Below are positions 1 through 9,448 of a DNA stretch of 64,000 nucleotides, piece after piece. Position 1 is the first letter of the stretch. The number at the start of each line of letters is the position of its first letter. The position numbers and the translations under genes were made by a program. This stretch comes from CAZAQV01 sp964487255 (lineage in GTDB: Bacteria; Myxococcota_A; Polyangia; Polyangiales; CAZAQV01). The DNA is taken from assembly GCA_964487255.1 (NCBI GenBank), contig CAZAQV010000001.1, positions 258,841-322,840 of the forward strand. Direction: 5' to 3'. The notes beneath the pieces were generated by a model, which ran no database searches, was not told the origin of the DNA, and worked only from the letters and a program-made list of their open reading frames with translations.

Positions 1-2199
1 GCCAACTGCGGTGCGTGCGGCAAGGTTTGCTCGATCCCGCAGGCGTTTCCGGCATGCACGGACGGTAACTGCGTGATCGAGCGCTGCGAAGTGGGCTACC
101 ACAACCTGAACGGGTCACCCGTCGATGGGTGCGAGTACCGCTGTGAAGTGTCGGGTGCCGAACTTTGTGACGCGATCGACAACGACTGTGATGGCTCGGT
201 CGACGAAGGCTTTGAACTCGACCGCGATCTGGCGAACTGCGGCGCGTGCGCGAAAACCTGTCAGTACCAAAATGCGAGTGCGCGCTGCGAGAACGGAGCC
301 TGCGTTCAAGGCGGCTGCAACGTCGGGTTCGTGGACGTCAATGGCGATGATGCGGATGGGTGCGAGTACGCCTGCACGCCACTTGGCAGCGAGATGTGCA
401 ACGGTGTTGACGACGATTGTGACACCAAGATCGATGAAGGCTTTGACACGCAGAACGACCCCAACAACTGCGGATTTTGCGGCCGCATTTGCCTCTTTCC
501 CGCGGGCGTCGCGGGCTGCGACCAAGGCACCTGTGTGCTCGCCGGTTGCCAGAACGGACAAGTCGATCTCAACAAAGACCCCAGCGATGGCTGTGAGTTC
601 GGTTGTACGCTCAACGGTGCGGAAACATGTAACGGTCGGGACGATGATTGCAACGGTGCGGTCGACGATGGGCTCTCACCACCCGGCACGCCTCCTACGA
701 GCTGCGCGCAGCAGCAAGGCGTGTGCGCCGGACGAACCGCAACATGTCGGGGCTCTAGCGGCTGGCAATGCGATTTCCCGGCCACATACCAGATGATCGA
801 GACGATATGTGACGGACTTGATAACGACTGCGACGGGACCAAAGATGAAGGTTGTCTCGCACGAGATGGTGGCGACCTACGACTCGATAAGGAGTTCTCT
901 GCCGGGGCACGCAACTCGAGTCAGATCGCGGTGTCAGGAAATGGAGCTGGACATCTTTATGCCGCCTGGATCAGCTGGGACGATCCACCCGACCTGACGG
1001 TTCCGCGCCCGACAGGCACCTCGCGAATCTATTTCACACGCTCCACCACAAATGGCTCAACATGGGGCGCGCCCTTTCGCCTCGATGAGTCGAGCGGCCC
1101 CGCGTTCGGCCCCGCGATTGCGTTTGCGAGCGGCGGGCTCAACGTGCTCTGGCCGGACTTCCGCGGTGGTACCAACTATCGCGAGATCTACCGCGCGCGA
1201 TCGACAAACAGCGGGAGCTCTTTTGGAGGTGATGCCCGGGTCAACGTCGGACAAAACCTTGACTCGTTCGATGTCGATGTCGCGACCAGTGGGGCGTACG
1301 TCTACGCCGTCTATCAGGTGTTTACGACCAACCGATCGCGCCACATTTTCTTCGTTCGCTCTGCGAACAGTGGCGTGTCTTGGAGCGCTCCGAAGCAAAT
1401 CGACCACGGCAGCGGCGCAGCCTTCCTTGCGGCGACTCCAAAAGTGGTCGCACGCGCTTCAGATGTTCACGTGATTTGGCGTGACAACCGTGGTGGCGGA
1501 ACCGACATCTTTTATAGTCGTTCTACCGACAATGGGGCGACCTTTTCTGCTACCGACAAGCGACTCAACGTTGGCGTGACACAGGGCTCCGTGTCAGCGT
1601 TTGATCCAGACATCGCTGTCGAGGGAACCAATGTGTACGTGGTGTGGGTCGACAATCGCACGGGCGACTCATTCGACATCTTCCTCAACAAGAGCAACGA
1701 TCGTGGAGCAAGCTGGCTCAACTCGCCGCGTGATATCGATCAAGACTCGCTTCCGCACGAATCGATCGAGCCGAAGGTCGTGACGCCGCTTGCAGACATG
1801 GCGGTTGTGGCTTGGGTCGACTACCGCTTCGGCTTCCCCGACATTCTCTCGGCGGCGACGGTGGATGCTGGAACTTCGTTTAGTCAGCCGATCCGGATTG
1901 ATACCGGGCGCCAACCGGGCGACACAGGGAGCTATGATATCGCGATGGATGCCGATGGTGCGTTGGTGGGCATCGCCTGGGCGGACGATCGCTCGGGGCT
2001 CCTCGATATCTATGCCAACTTTTCGCTCGATGGAGGTCTTACCTTCCAGCCGCAGGACTACCGCATGGATACCAACGCGGTCGGTTCGGCGGACAGCCAG
2101 CGTCCGCACGTCTGGGTCGCCAACAACCGCGTGCACGTCATCTGGGAAGACAACCGTGCCGGGCAGCTCGCGGATGTCTACTACAACCGCATGCAGTGA
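1..2199 (+). CDS. MopE-type repeat protein with Asp-box beta-propeller (5' end outside window)
   Basis: The reading frame is open from base 1, so the N-terminus lies upstream; 732 residues are visible. The first part holds four Asp-rich Cys repeats of the form C(D/N)xxD(N/D)DC(D/N)G...DEG (for example CDAIDNDCDGSVDEG), each followed by a Cys-rich stretch. This is the pattern known from myxobacterial MopE-like and other putative calcium- or metal-binding surface proteins. From about residue 300 there are seven Asp-box-like motifs (RSTTNGSTW, RSTNSGSSF, RSANSGVSW, RSTDNGATF, KSNDRGASW, TVDAGTSF, SLDGGLTF), spaced as in sialidase/BNR-type beta-propellers, and the last strand DVYYNRMQ probably closes the propeller. 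No sialidase catalytic set was recognised, so enzymatic activity is not claimed. It is probably secreted or surface-bound. The stop overlaps the GTG of the next gene. Confidence 0.85.
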   Translation, partial: ANCGACGKVCSIPQAFPACTDGNCVIERCEVGYHNLNGSPVDGCEYRCEVSGAELCDAIDNDCDGSVDEGFELDRDLANCGACAKTCQYQNASARCENGACVQGGCNVGFVDVNGDDADGCEYACTPLGSEMCNGVDDDCDTKIDEGFDTQNDPNNCGFCGRICLFPAGVAGCDQGTCVLAGCQNGQVDLNKDPSDGCEFGCTLNGAETCNGRDDDCNGAVDDGLSPPGTPPTSCAQQQGVCAGRTATCRGSSGWQCDFPATYQMIETICDGLDNDCDGTKDEGCLARDGGDLRLDKEFSAGARNSSQIAVSGNGAGHLYAAWISWDDPPDLTVPRPTGTSRIYFTRSTTNGSTWGAPFRLDESSGPAFGPAIAFASGGLNVLWPDFRGGTNYREIYRARSTNSGSSFGGDARVNVGQNLDSFDVDVATSGAYVYAVYQVFTTNRSRHIFFVRSANSGVSWSAPKQIDHGSGAAFLAATPKVVARASDVHVIWRDNRGGGTDIFYSRSTDNGATFSATDKRLNVGVTQGSVSAFDPDIAVEGTNVYVVWVDNRTGDSFDIFLNKSNDRGASWLNSPRDIDQDSLPHESIEPKVVTPLADMAVVAWVDYRFGFPDILSAATVDAGTSFSQPIRIDTGRQPGDTGSYDIAMDADGALVGIAWADDRSGLLDIYANFSLDGGLTFQPQDYRMDTNAVGSADSQRPHVWVANNRVHVIWEDNRAGQLADVYYNRMQ

Positions 2200-2966
2200 T
2201 TATTCAGGGTGACGAACTTTCGACCGGGGTTTTTTTCCCCGAGTACGCGCGCACGTTTAGGGTTTACGCGGGCCCCTTGGTGTTCGTTTGGACCGCATAT
2301 TTCATGGTCGAGACGCTCGTGTGGTGGGGGGTCGACCGCTACTCCGAAGTCGTTCTTTGGAGCGAACAGCCGCTGCTCATGCAGTTGGTCAAGATCCCCT
2401 TTCTCATTTTCAGCGTGCTCTTACAGGCGCCGTGTTACGCGTGGCTGCTCTTTCGCATGGAGCAGCTTAACGCAGCGAGTTCTGGGCAGGCGATCCGCTT
2501 TGGCCTCTCGCGCGTGATGGCGCTGGCGGCGAACCAAATCGGCGCCACCTTCGCAACCGCACTCGGGTTTCTGATGTTGATCGTCCCTGGGGTGCTGATG
2601 GCGCTCGGGTTTACGCTCGCGGAGCCATTGGTCGTCGGCGAACGACAAGGTCCAGTGCAGGCCCTTCGCACCAGCTGGCGGCGAACCATGGGTCACAAAG
2701 GCGCGATTTTCGTGCTGCTCTTGCCCTTTGGGATCGCACAGTTTCTGATGACCAAGTTGCAAGACGTGGTGCCTGTATGGGTCAAGGGTCCGGAGGCCGC
2801 GGATCTTCGCATCGGATCCCTGAGCGAGGAGCTACTCGTGGCGACGATTCAGGCTGGCATCGGTGCGCTCTCGACGACGATGATCTTGGTCTGTACCTGT
2901 CAGTTGTATTTGGCGCTTCTCCCGCGCACAGATCCCACCGAGGCGCTCGTCAAGGTTTTCGAGTAG
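2196..2966 (+). CDS. Multi-pass inner-membrane protein of unknown function
   Basis: A 256-residue protein starting at GTG inside the stop of the upstream gene (GTGA overlap), which suggests translational coupling. Hydrophobic segments lie near residues 22-42, 65-85, 110-140, 165-185 and 220-245, separated by short charged loops such as RTSWRRTMGHKG. The arrangement resembles the 'membrane domain of glycerophosphodiester phosphodiesterase'/YciC-like families of multi-helix proteins, but no diagnostic motif is visible, so this is only a resemblance. Coupling to a secreted propeller protein might mean a joint role in its export or anchoring; that is inference. Confidence 0.75.
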   Translation: MIIQGDELSTGVFFPEYARTFRVYAGPLVFVWTAYFMVETLVWWGVDRYSEVVLWSEQPLLMQLVKIPFLIFSVLLQAPCYAWLLFRMEQLNAASSGQAIRFGLSRVMALAANQIGATFATALGFLMLIVPGVLMALGFTLAEPLVVGERQGPVQALRTSWRRTMGHKGAIFVLLLPFGIAQFLMTKLQDVVPVWVKGPEAADLRIGSLSEELLVATIQAGIGALSTTMILVCTCQLYLALLPRTDPTEALVKVFE

Positions 2967-3025
2967 CGAGCGCAACCTTTGCGGACGAATTGGGGAGGAC
3001 GACATGAAGTGCTAGGTTGCGTTCG

Positions 3026-3730
3026 ATGAGCGTGCGTTGTCTTGGGAGTGACCGACTTCGAATATGCTGCAACGGTGTGATGCTGAGTTGTGCGCTTCTG
3101 TTTTCGTGCGGCGGGAGCGACACAAGAACGCAAACTGTTGAGCTGATATCGGCTGATGAGTTGCCGGTTGAGGTTGAGCATGACCTTTTCCACGTCCGAG
3201 TCCCTGGTGCGTGGCGCGCGGAGAGCCGCGAGGTCGAGATGCCCTGGGGAACGCTCAACGCCCACAGGTTTCTAACGTCGTTCAAGCCCAAGTCAGGCTG
3301 GAAGGAAGTTGTGGTTGAGCAGGACGGCTTTGCGGTCGAGGTCGATCGCCAAACGCGCCACGAAGTTGAGAGCCCGAAAAGCGAGGGCCAGGCCACAGGT
3401 CATCCGTTCGTACGTGGCGCTGAGCAAGACTGTGTCGTCTCCGTTTCGCGTGTCGCCGAAGAGGCCTCCACGGCCGGGCTAGAGCGTGTCATCGAAGACC
3501 AACTCACCTCAGGCGGCGGCAAGGCGTTGCGTGTGACGGAGCTGGCTGAAGAGCCGCTGACGCGCGAGCTACTTATCGAATACGGCCCCGGACAACAGCT
3601 TCTTGCACGCACTGTGCAGCGTCACCCATACGCGTACTTGCTCATGGTTGCGGCCGAGGTGGGCAAACCGAAAACAGAAGCAAATCAAAAATGCTTCGAA
3701 ACCTTTGCGTTGCTCGATGGAACAAAGTGA
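3026..3730 (+). CDS. Predicted lipoprotein, unknown function
   Basis: The frame opens at a TTG at 3017; the ATG at 3026 is preferred. An N-terminal hydrophobic stretch MLSCALLFSC ends in a lipobox-like LFSC followed by GGSDT, so the mature protein should begin with a lipidated Cys. The mature part, about 205 residues, has alternating beta-type sequence (LFHVRVPGAWRAES, WKEVVVEQDGFAVEVD) and two further cysteines (EQDCVVSV, NQKCFETF). The phrase HPYAYLLMVAAEV near the end resembles PsbP/DUF1795-like lipoproteins that measure protein damage or uptake, but this is only a weak likeness. The next gene starts inside its 3' end. Confidence 0.7.
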   Translation: MSVRCLGSDRLRICCNGVMLSCALLFSCGGSDTRTQTVELISADELPVEVEHDLFHVRVPGAWRAESREVEMPWGTLNAHRFLTSFKPKSGWKEVVVEQDGFAVEVDRQTRHEVESPKSEGQATGHPFVRGAEQDCVVSVSRVAEEASTAGLERVIEDQLTSGGGKALRVTELAEEPLTRELLIEYGPGQQLLARTVQRHPYAYLLMVAAEVGKPKTEANQKCFETFALLDGTK

Positions 3731-4712
3731 ACTTCAGGAGAAGCTAGGGATCGAGCCCGGCTCAACGCTCACGGCCCTTGTCGCGCTGGCTGAAGAGCTT
3801 TGTCCTGAGGCTCCCTGGGATGCATTCGAGCCGCTTTGGTTTGTGCTTCCGTGGCTAAAACCAGGTGTCACGCTTGCCCAAGTCGGCTATGCGACGCCGA
3901 AAAACGTGCTGCCGTTCGCGGAGACCGGGGGCGACCTCAACCATTTTGGTTTCCTCATGGACCGCGAGCTTCCTACCGAAGAGCGACCGATCGTTTTTGT
4001 CGCTCCGCGCATGGACGACGCGTCGACTGTGGTGGTCGCGCCGAATCTGCGCGGGCTTCTTTCGCTACTTTCGATCTCCTTTGGTGAAGTCGTCGATCGC
4101 CATGCGAGAGACGCGGAATGGTTGTCTTTTCGTCAACAGTCGTACGGAGACGATCCCCGTCGTCTCGAGCAGATGCAAAAGCTCTCGGAGCGTCTGTGGT
4201 CCATCCCTGGCGTTGAACGACCGACAAACCCATCGAGGATCGCCAACGCACACCCCGCGCTCGCGTTTCGTTTGGACCACAGCGATGACGATGAACCCGA
4301 GCCGGACCCGCAAGCCGCGGAGGCCGCGTACCGAAGCGGGATGGGTTACCTGAATCTTGAGGCTGGTTACGCATTCACGGCAATGGAAGAAGAGCGTTTT
4401 GGTGATGCGATTCGCCATGCCCTCGAAGCGGTCGGACACCCCGCCTTTCGAGCGCGCTGCTTGTTTGTTTTGGCCACGTGTTATCAGCACGTTCGTGACA
4501 AAAGGGCAGCGGAAGAGGCGCTTGAGAAGCTGCTCCGTGCATGGCTCGACCCCGCCTGGGTGGAAATCCCGGGCGTGCACGCGCGGCGGGTTGTCGAGCA
4601 GGACGACTTGATCGCGCTCGTCAAGAAGGTGAAGGGGTGGTCGGCGCGATCTGCGATTCGGAAGATTCGTGAGGCGCCTGACCTCGAGGAGCCGAGCGGC
4701 GACTTCTTTTAG
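3717..4712 (+). CDS. Hypothetical protein, possible SUKH-like N-terminus and TPR-like C-terminus
   Basis: 331 residues from the ATG at 3717, which overlaps the last 14 bases of the preceding lipoprotein gene; longer starts would run further through that gene. There is no signal peptide. The segment ETGGDLNHFGFLMD, then PIVFVAPRMDD and VVAPNLRGLLSLL, resembles the core of SMI1/KNR4 (SUKH) proteins, which are often immunity or scaffold proteins. Around residues 215-290 the helices GYAFTAMEEERFGDAIRHA and RARCLFVLATCYQHV...AAEEALEKLLR look like one or two TPRs. An acidic linker (DDDEPEPDPQ) joins the parts. No toxin gene is adjacent, so an immunity role is not supported by context. Confidence 0.65.
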   Translation: MEQSELQEKLGIEPGSTLTALVALAEELCPEAPWDAFEPLWFVLPWLKPGVTLAQVGYATPKNVLPFAETGGDLNHFGFLMDRELPTEERPIVFVAPRMDDASTVVVAPNLRGLLSLLSISFGEVVDRHARDAEWLSFRQQSYGDDPRRLEQMQKLSERLWSIPGVERPTNPSRIANAHPALAFRLDHSDDDEPEPDPQAAEAAYRSGMGYLNLEAGYAFTAMEEERFGDAIRHALEAVGHPAFRARCLFVLATCYQHVRDKRAAEEALEKLLRAWLDPAWVEIPGVHARRVVEQDDLIALVKKVKGWSARSAIRKIREAPDLEEPSGDFF

Positions 4713-4823
4713 TTTTGCGCGCAGTCCGCTGCGACTTGCATCGATCGGGAAGCAGGGTGCGGAAATCGTTGCAAATGCGCGGAACTGGTTGCGAAATCGC
4801 TGCGAAGGGCGTAAGCCCCGGGG

Positions 4824-5813
4824 GTGCAAACGCTGAGGAGGACCTGGACTTGGGCAGCGAGCGCTGTCGTCCTGCTCTGGCTAGGGATCGCTTTTTTGCC
4901 TGGGGTCGCGCGCGGGGAGGCGGGCACCTTGGTCTTTATCAATGGCAAGCCCAACATCGTCTTCTTCAACGACGGCGATAGCTTTCGGGTGGAGTCGGGC
5001 CCCTTCGCCGGCACCAAGGCGCGCCTCGATGGCTTCAATACGCTCGAGACCTTTGGACCAGCGCACCAATGGGCCGACTGGCACCCGTATGAACTTCTGG
5101 TCAATGCCAAGCAAGCCACGCTCAATGGTCGCCGCGGCGTGTGGCACTGCTTTACCGACGAGGAGCGGGACGGCTACGGCCGCATGCTGATCCATTGCCC
5201 GGACTTGATCATCAGCCAGGTCTCCCAAGGTCTCGCGCATGTGTATACGGTCGAGGACGCGCCCTCGAAACCGGAGTACGTGCGCGCGCAGCAGGAGGCG
5301 CAGCGCGAGGGGCGCGGTATGTGGGCCAAGGGCATTCCCGAGTACATCATGACCTCGACCCACTCAGCCTCCGAAGGCATGGGCGAAAAGACCTACAATC
5401 GCTTGATTTCCACGCGCGATGGGCACACCGAAAAGTGGAAGCACCAAGACACCTACAGCGAGTGTCAGTGGGTTTGTGCGGCCGACCATAACTACGATGA
5501 AGAGGCGCTCGATGCGGCTGCGCAGCGCCTCCGAGAGCACGCGACGCTCGGGCCTCTTTTGGCGCAGTGGTACAACTTTCACCTGCGCGAGTTTGTGGCG
5601 CGCTATTTACGCAAAGGTGAACTCCCCGAGTACGTCAATGCGGAGGCCAAGGAGCCGCTGACCCGCTGGCTCAAGAAAGAGAAAGCTGCGGGTCGGCTCG
5701 GTTCGATCGAACGTGTAAAGGGCTCGTGCATGATCTTCGCCGAATTTGAGCGTCGCTACGGAAGTGGGCGTGCGAGTTGTGTTCGCGGCAAGGGCAACTG
5801 GGACGAAAAATGA
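4824..5813 (+). CDS. Secreted thermonuclease-like (SNase-fold) protein with long C-terminal extension
   Basis: 329 residues from a GTG start, with a signal peptide (WAASAVVLLWLGIAFLPGVARG). The staphylococcal-nuclease fold is suggested by NDGDSFRV (residues 49-56, normally DGDT), ARLDGFNTLET (R67 and E75 at the places of the catalytic Arg and Glu), DGYGRMLIHC (R120 at the place of the second Arg), SQGLAHVY, and the closing helix with AQREGRGMWAKG. All three catalytic-type residues seem present, so phosphodiester hydrolysis in the periplasm or outside is plausible. Residues after about 185 form an unusual extension with several Cys (YSECQWVCAADH, VKGSCMIFAEF) that is not typical of the family. 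The 3' end abuts the repeat element at 5820. Confidence 0.75.
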   Translation: MQTLRRTWTWAASAVVLLWLGIAFLPGVARGEAGTLVFINGKPNIVFFNDGDSFRVESGPFAGTKARLDGFNTLETFGPAHQWADWHPYELLVNAKQATLNGRRGVWHCFTDEERDGYGRMLIHCPDLIISQVSQGLAHVYTVEDAPSKPEYVRAQQEAQREGRGMWAKGIPEYIMTSTHSASEGMGEKTYNRLISTRDGHTEKWKHQDTYSECQWVCAADHNYDEEALDAAAQRLREHATLGPLLAQWYNFHLREFVARYLRKGELPEYVNAEAKEPLTRWLKKEKAAGRLGSIERVKGSCMIFAEFERRYGSGRASCVRGKGNWDEK

Positions 5814-5819
5814 TGAGTT

Positions 5820-5970
5820 GCTCTTCACTAGCCTTTGCTGCGAACCAGCGATGTGCTGCTAGCACATCGGGTTCTCGCAAAGAGCGTTCGCTGCGCTTGA
5901 TGTTCTTCACGGCTACACGTCACAAACATCGATGTGCCAGTCGCACATCGGTTTGCTTTGGTTCCGCACG
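5820..5970 (+). repeat. Hairpin repeat element, two degenerate units (REP-like)
   Basis: Just after the nuclease-like gene lies a unit starting GCTCTTCACTAGCCTTTG. It contains a 9-bp perfect hairpin, CGATGTGCT at 5849-5857 pairing with AGCACATCG at 5861-5869. A second, more decayed unit has an 8-bp hairpin, CGATGTGC at 5930-5937 with GCACATCG at 5943-5950. Both match the elements at 57989-58164 and 63880-63960, but those carry TTTGC/GCAAA where these carry GTGC/GCAC, a paired change that keeps the stem. The element lies upstream of the 5981 lipoprotein and could act as a terminator or attenuator. Confidence 0.8.
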
Positions 5971-5980
5971 CTCATCACGG

Positions 5981-7387
5981 ATGACCAGCCACGTCGTATT
6001 CCTCTGCTCTGGCTTATTCATGGTCGGGTGTTGGGAGAAGACGGCGGATGGGCCGCCGCTCGGCTACGAACGTGACGAGCGTTCGTGCGCTGATGGCCGC
6101 GACAATGACCGCGACGGGCTCTTTGATTGTAACGACCCCGATTGCTTGGCCGCAGGCTTTTGCGGCGAGCTGATTCCCGAAGGCCTGCGTCCAACACCGG
6201 AGAACACACTCGAGGCTTGCAGCGACATGATCGACAACGATCTCGACGGTCAGTTCGATTGCGGCGACCGCGACTGCCAGAACATTCGCGAAACCTGCTG
6301 CAGCCGCGAGTTTTCGGACGTGCGCTGCGATGACGGTATCGACAACGACGGAAACGGCTTCGTCGACTGCGAAGAGTTCACGTGTCGGGGCGGTTTTGTA
6401 CGTGTTTGCAACCCGCCCGAAGATCGCTGCGGTGATGAGCTAGACAACGATGGCGATGGTTTGCCCGACTGCTTCGACCCCGACTGTTTCCAAGATAACA
6501 ACTGTCCCGAGGCGGAAATCGCGCAAGGCGGGATACGCTGGCTCTGCCAAGACGGCATCGACAACGACGGAGACGGGCCCGTCGATTGCGAAGACCCGAG
6601 CTGTGCGAAGGATCCTGCCTGTAAACAAGACGAAAACACCCTCGCGCGCTGCATGGACGGCGTCGACAATGACGGTAACGGCTACGTGGACTGTAACGAC
6701 TTTTCGTGTTCACGCCTCAATGAACAGATGACCAACCAGGCAACGGTCGATTATTGCGCGAGTCTTGCGGAAAACACGGTCGCAGCGTGCAGCGACGGCA
6801 TCGACAATGACCAAGATACCTACGTTGATTGTGACGATCGCGACTGCCAAGGCCCCGGCTTGGGAGACGTGTGCGATGCGGAGGACACGCTCGCCGAGTG
6901 TCAGGACGGTGAGGACAATGACGGCAATGGTTTTGTCGACTGCGGCGACTTCTCGTGTTCGCGCTCGGACGACCAAGCGATTCTCGACTATTGTGAGCAG
7001 TTTGCGGAGAACAACTTTGCCAAGTGCAAAGACGGCATCGACAACGACGGCGATGGCTTCACAGACTGCGCCGACCGAGGCTGCTCTGCGGGCGACCGCG
7101 AGTTCGACGGACCCGAAATGGTAACCTATCCCGACGGTACCCAGAAGTTGGCGTATCCCTGCCAAGAAACCGTCACCAACGTGACGGATTGTACGGATGG
7201 CATCGACAATGACATGGACGGGTTTACGGACTGCGAGGACTGGGAATGCTCCTGGAATCCAGCGCTCAATCCGGCTGCGCGCCTACCGGGGGACCCGATC
7301 CGTGGCGATTGGCCCAACAACTTCGATCCAGCGCTTCACCCGTGTTTGGACCCACAGACCTTGAGGCCGCTCGTTTGTGGCGGTTAG
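5981..7387 (+). CDS. Lipoprotein built from ten DNDxDGxxDC repeats
   Basis: 468 residues from the ATG at 5981; longer forms would start inside the nuclease gene and hairpin repeat. The leader SGLFMVGC is a lipobox. Nearly the whole mature protein is ten repeats of the type C.DGIDNDGDGFVDC.D.DC, each about 25-45 residues, with Asp spacing like EF-hand/thrombospondin-3-type calcium loops and a Cys at each end that could form a disulphide. Some repeats drop an Asp (DNDQDTYVDC). The next gene, 18 bases on, carries three copies of the same repeat fused to a beta-barrel, so the two products may interact at the outer membrane. Calcium binding is inferred from the pattern. Confidence 0.85.
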   Translation: MTSHVVFLCSGLFMVGCWEKTADGPPLGYERDERSCADGRDNDRDGLFDCNDPDCLAAGFCGELIPEGLRPTPENTLEACSDMIDNDLDGQFDCGDRDCQNIRETCCSREFSDVRCDDGIDNDGNGFVDCEEFTCRGGFVRVCNPPEDRCGDELDNDGDGLPDCFDPDCFQDNNCPEAEIAQGGIRWLCQDGIDNDGDGPVDCEDPSCAKDPACKQDENTLARCMDGVDNDGNGYVDCNDFSCSRLNEQMTNQATVDYCASLAENTVAACSDGIDNDQDTYVDCDDRDCQGPGLGDVCDAEDTLAECQDGEDNDGNGFVDCGDFSCSRSDDQAILDYCEQFAENNFAKCKDGIDNDGDGFTDCADRGCSAGDREFDGPEMVTYPDGTQKLAYPCQETVTNVTDCTDGIDNDMDGFTDCEDWECSWNPALNPAARLPGDPIRGDWPNNFDPALHPCLDPQTLRPLVCGG

Positions 7388-7405
7388 AGAACAAGAAAGA
7401 ACCTT

Positions 7406-8995
7406 ATGCGCATTACCTATCGAGCCTTGCTTTTTCTCGTACTCACCGTTCCTGTTGCGTTGGCGCAGGATCCTGAGTCCGGCGACGTGGCGGAAGAAGA
7501 TGTGCCCACTGCGCCGACCGGGGAGATCGAGACCCAATGCAGTGATGGCGCCGACGATGATGGCGATAGCATGGTCGATTGCGCGGATGCCGACTGCTAC
7601 AAAGACCCGCACTGCGAGGCGGGCGGCTCGCCGGAGAACAACAACGACGCCTGCGCCGACTGGATCGACAACGACGGCGACGGCAACGTCGATTGTGACG
7701 ACAGCGAGTGCCAAGGCCGCGGCGTCACGGTTTGCCAAGGCTCAGCAGACAAGCGCAACATCAGCGGGGGCGGCGGCGGGCAAGGAGACGCGCCCGACGA
7801 TCTTCCCGAGCTTGACGAAGGGATGACGGTTGACGACTTGATCGGCGCGTTTGGTGATAACGATGGCGAGCGCAACGATTATATGTGTTCGGACGGCATC
7901 GATAATGATGCTGACGGTCGGACGGACTGCGCGGACTTCGGCTGTCGCTTCGATCCACAGGTCACGGTCTGCTCGGCCGACCCCGACTTTCGCTTCTCGG
8001 TCGTGGCGGGCGTCGGATACGCACTCGACATCTCGGACACCGACAACATCACCCAGGACGTGAGCTTCACGCGTCTTCAGCTGCGAGCGCTCGGCCCGAT
8101 TCCACTTATCGACAACTCGTTCTTTTTGCTCAGTGCGCGTATGGAGCGAACCCCGCGCCTCACCTTTGCGCTCTTTCAGGTGCCCATCGGAGACACCGGT
8201 CATTATGTGAACATCAACAGCGGCGGCGGCAACCTTTCTTCAGGCCTGATCGTGAGCGCGGGCAAGCGGCCGCTTCTCGACGCCCCGTTCTACCTTTTCA
8301 ATGCGTTTGAGCAGGGAAATGGTGCCGCGCTCGAGTTCAGCGGACCGCTGACGTCGAGCAAGCTTCTTCAGTACCGTCTCTATGCCGCGGGCGGCTCAGG
8401 CGTGTTCAACGGCAATGTGGGCGGTCGTTTTTTCCGCAACGACGACCGCAACTTCAACTGGTCGGTCGGCGGCCAACTCGGCATCAACGTGATCGGCTAC
8501 TATAGCCGCTTTGATACGCGCTATCTGTACACGCCGGTTCCGACGCAGCTGGCGTTCCAGGTCGGCCTCAAGTACGACGAACGCTCGGTCGAGCGTTACC
8601 CAGCGGCCAACGTACTCGGCATCTTTCAGTCCGGTCCCATCCTTGCTGTTGCAGAGACGTACATGAAGTACGTGCTCGATTATGAGTCGTTCCAGCTCGC
8701 GTGGAATGCGCAGGTCAGTGCGCTGGTGATCCCCAAATGGTTCATGTTGGCCGCCGACGTCGGCTCCTTCTACGCGACGGACTTTAAGACCGTTCCGGTG
8801 GGAGGCTTCTCCAGCAACTTGCCGCGTCCCCTGGATGAGCTTCAGTTCCGAGCCGCGGCGCACCTCTATTTCTTCCGCAATATTGGCATCTTATCTGCGT
8901 TGTACAGCGAGACACACTTCGAGGCCGACCCCGACGACCCCGACGCACCCGAGCTAGAGCGCGAGATCCGCATCGAAGCCCAATATCGGTTCTAA
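7406..8995 (+). CDS. Outer-membrane beta-barrel protein with N-terminal DNDxDGxxDC repeats
   Basis: 529 residues with a signal peptide ending ALAQ (residues 1-21). Residues about 44-195 hold three Asp/Cys repeats (CSDGADDDGDSMVDC, CADWIDNDGDGNVDC, CSDGIDNDADGRTDC) and a Gly-rich linker (SGGGGGQGD). From about residue 197 the sequence alternates hydrophobic and polar residues (FRFSVVAGVGYALDIS, AAHLYFFRNIGIL) and ends IRIEAQYRF, a C-terminal aromatic of the kind recognised by the BAM complex. It is likely a porin-like barrel of 14-18 strands with a periplasmic or surface metal-binding domain. It follows the repeat lipoprotein gene with an 18-base gap and is probably co-transcribed with it. Confidence 0.82.
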   Translation: MRITYRALLFLVLTVPVALAQDPESGDVAEEDVPTAPTGEIETQCSDGADDDGDSMVDCADADCYKDPHCEAGGSPENNNDACADWIDNDGDGNVDCDDSECQGRGVTVCQGSADKRNISGGGGGQGDAPDDLPELDEGMTVDDLIGAFGDNDGERNDYMCSDGIDNDADGRTDCADFGCRFDPQVTVCSADPDFRFSVVAGVGYALDISDTDNITQDVSFTRLQLRALGPIPLIDNSFFLLSARMERTPRLTFALFQVPIGDTGHYVNINSGGGNLSSGLIVSAGKRPLLDAPFYLFNAFEQGNGAALEFSGPLTSSKLLQYRLYAAGGSGVFNGNVGGRFFRNDDRNFNWSVGGQLGINVIGYYSRFDTRYLYTPVPTQLAFQVGLKYDERSVERYPAANVLGIFQSGPILAVAETYMKYVLDYESFQLAWNAQVSALVIPKWFMLAADVGSFYATDFKTVPVGGFSSNLPRPLDELQFRAAAHLYFFRNIGILSALYSETHFEADPDDPDAPELEREIRIEAQYRF

Positions 8996-9448
8996 TACGT
9001 GGGTGGGACCAAGCTCCAGGTCTCGAATCAAACCGCCTGCGGCTGAAGGAGTTCAGCGATCGGTCTGGCCGTTCTAGTGAGGCGGCATGCCGCTCGATGT
9101 GTGCCAAGATCCATCGCCCTAGAGTCGACGCCATCCGGCGTTCAACTGGCGGCGAAGACGGGCGTGTCTACGACCCGGATCGACGAAAAAGCAACGAATA
9201 AACTGATCGCCGCGCCGTGGCATGAGCCGTGCAGAAGACAAAGTGACTCAGATGGCCTGTTGCGCGCACCGGAACGCGCGATGGAGGGAGAAGACACGTG
9301 GATTCAGATGTGCTGACCACGTAGTGGACGGGTTTGTCCTTTGGCGTCTGGGCGGAGGGGTCAAGCACCGCTTGGATCCCAGGAGAGGGAGGGAAGATCC
9401 GCTTTTCTTGTTCTGGGCTTCCTGGCTTCTATAGAATTTCGAAGTCCA
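8996..9448. other. Intergenic region, about 450 bp, no gene seen
   Basis: Several short frames exist on both strands but none has protein-like composition. A perfect 10-base palindrome CGGCATGCCG lies in the first third. The promoter of the SPFH operon should be in the last 150 bases (a TATAGAAT-like sequence precedes the ATG at 9449), but no confident -35/-10 pair is evident. Confidence 0.5.
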
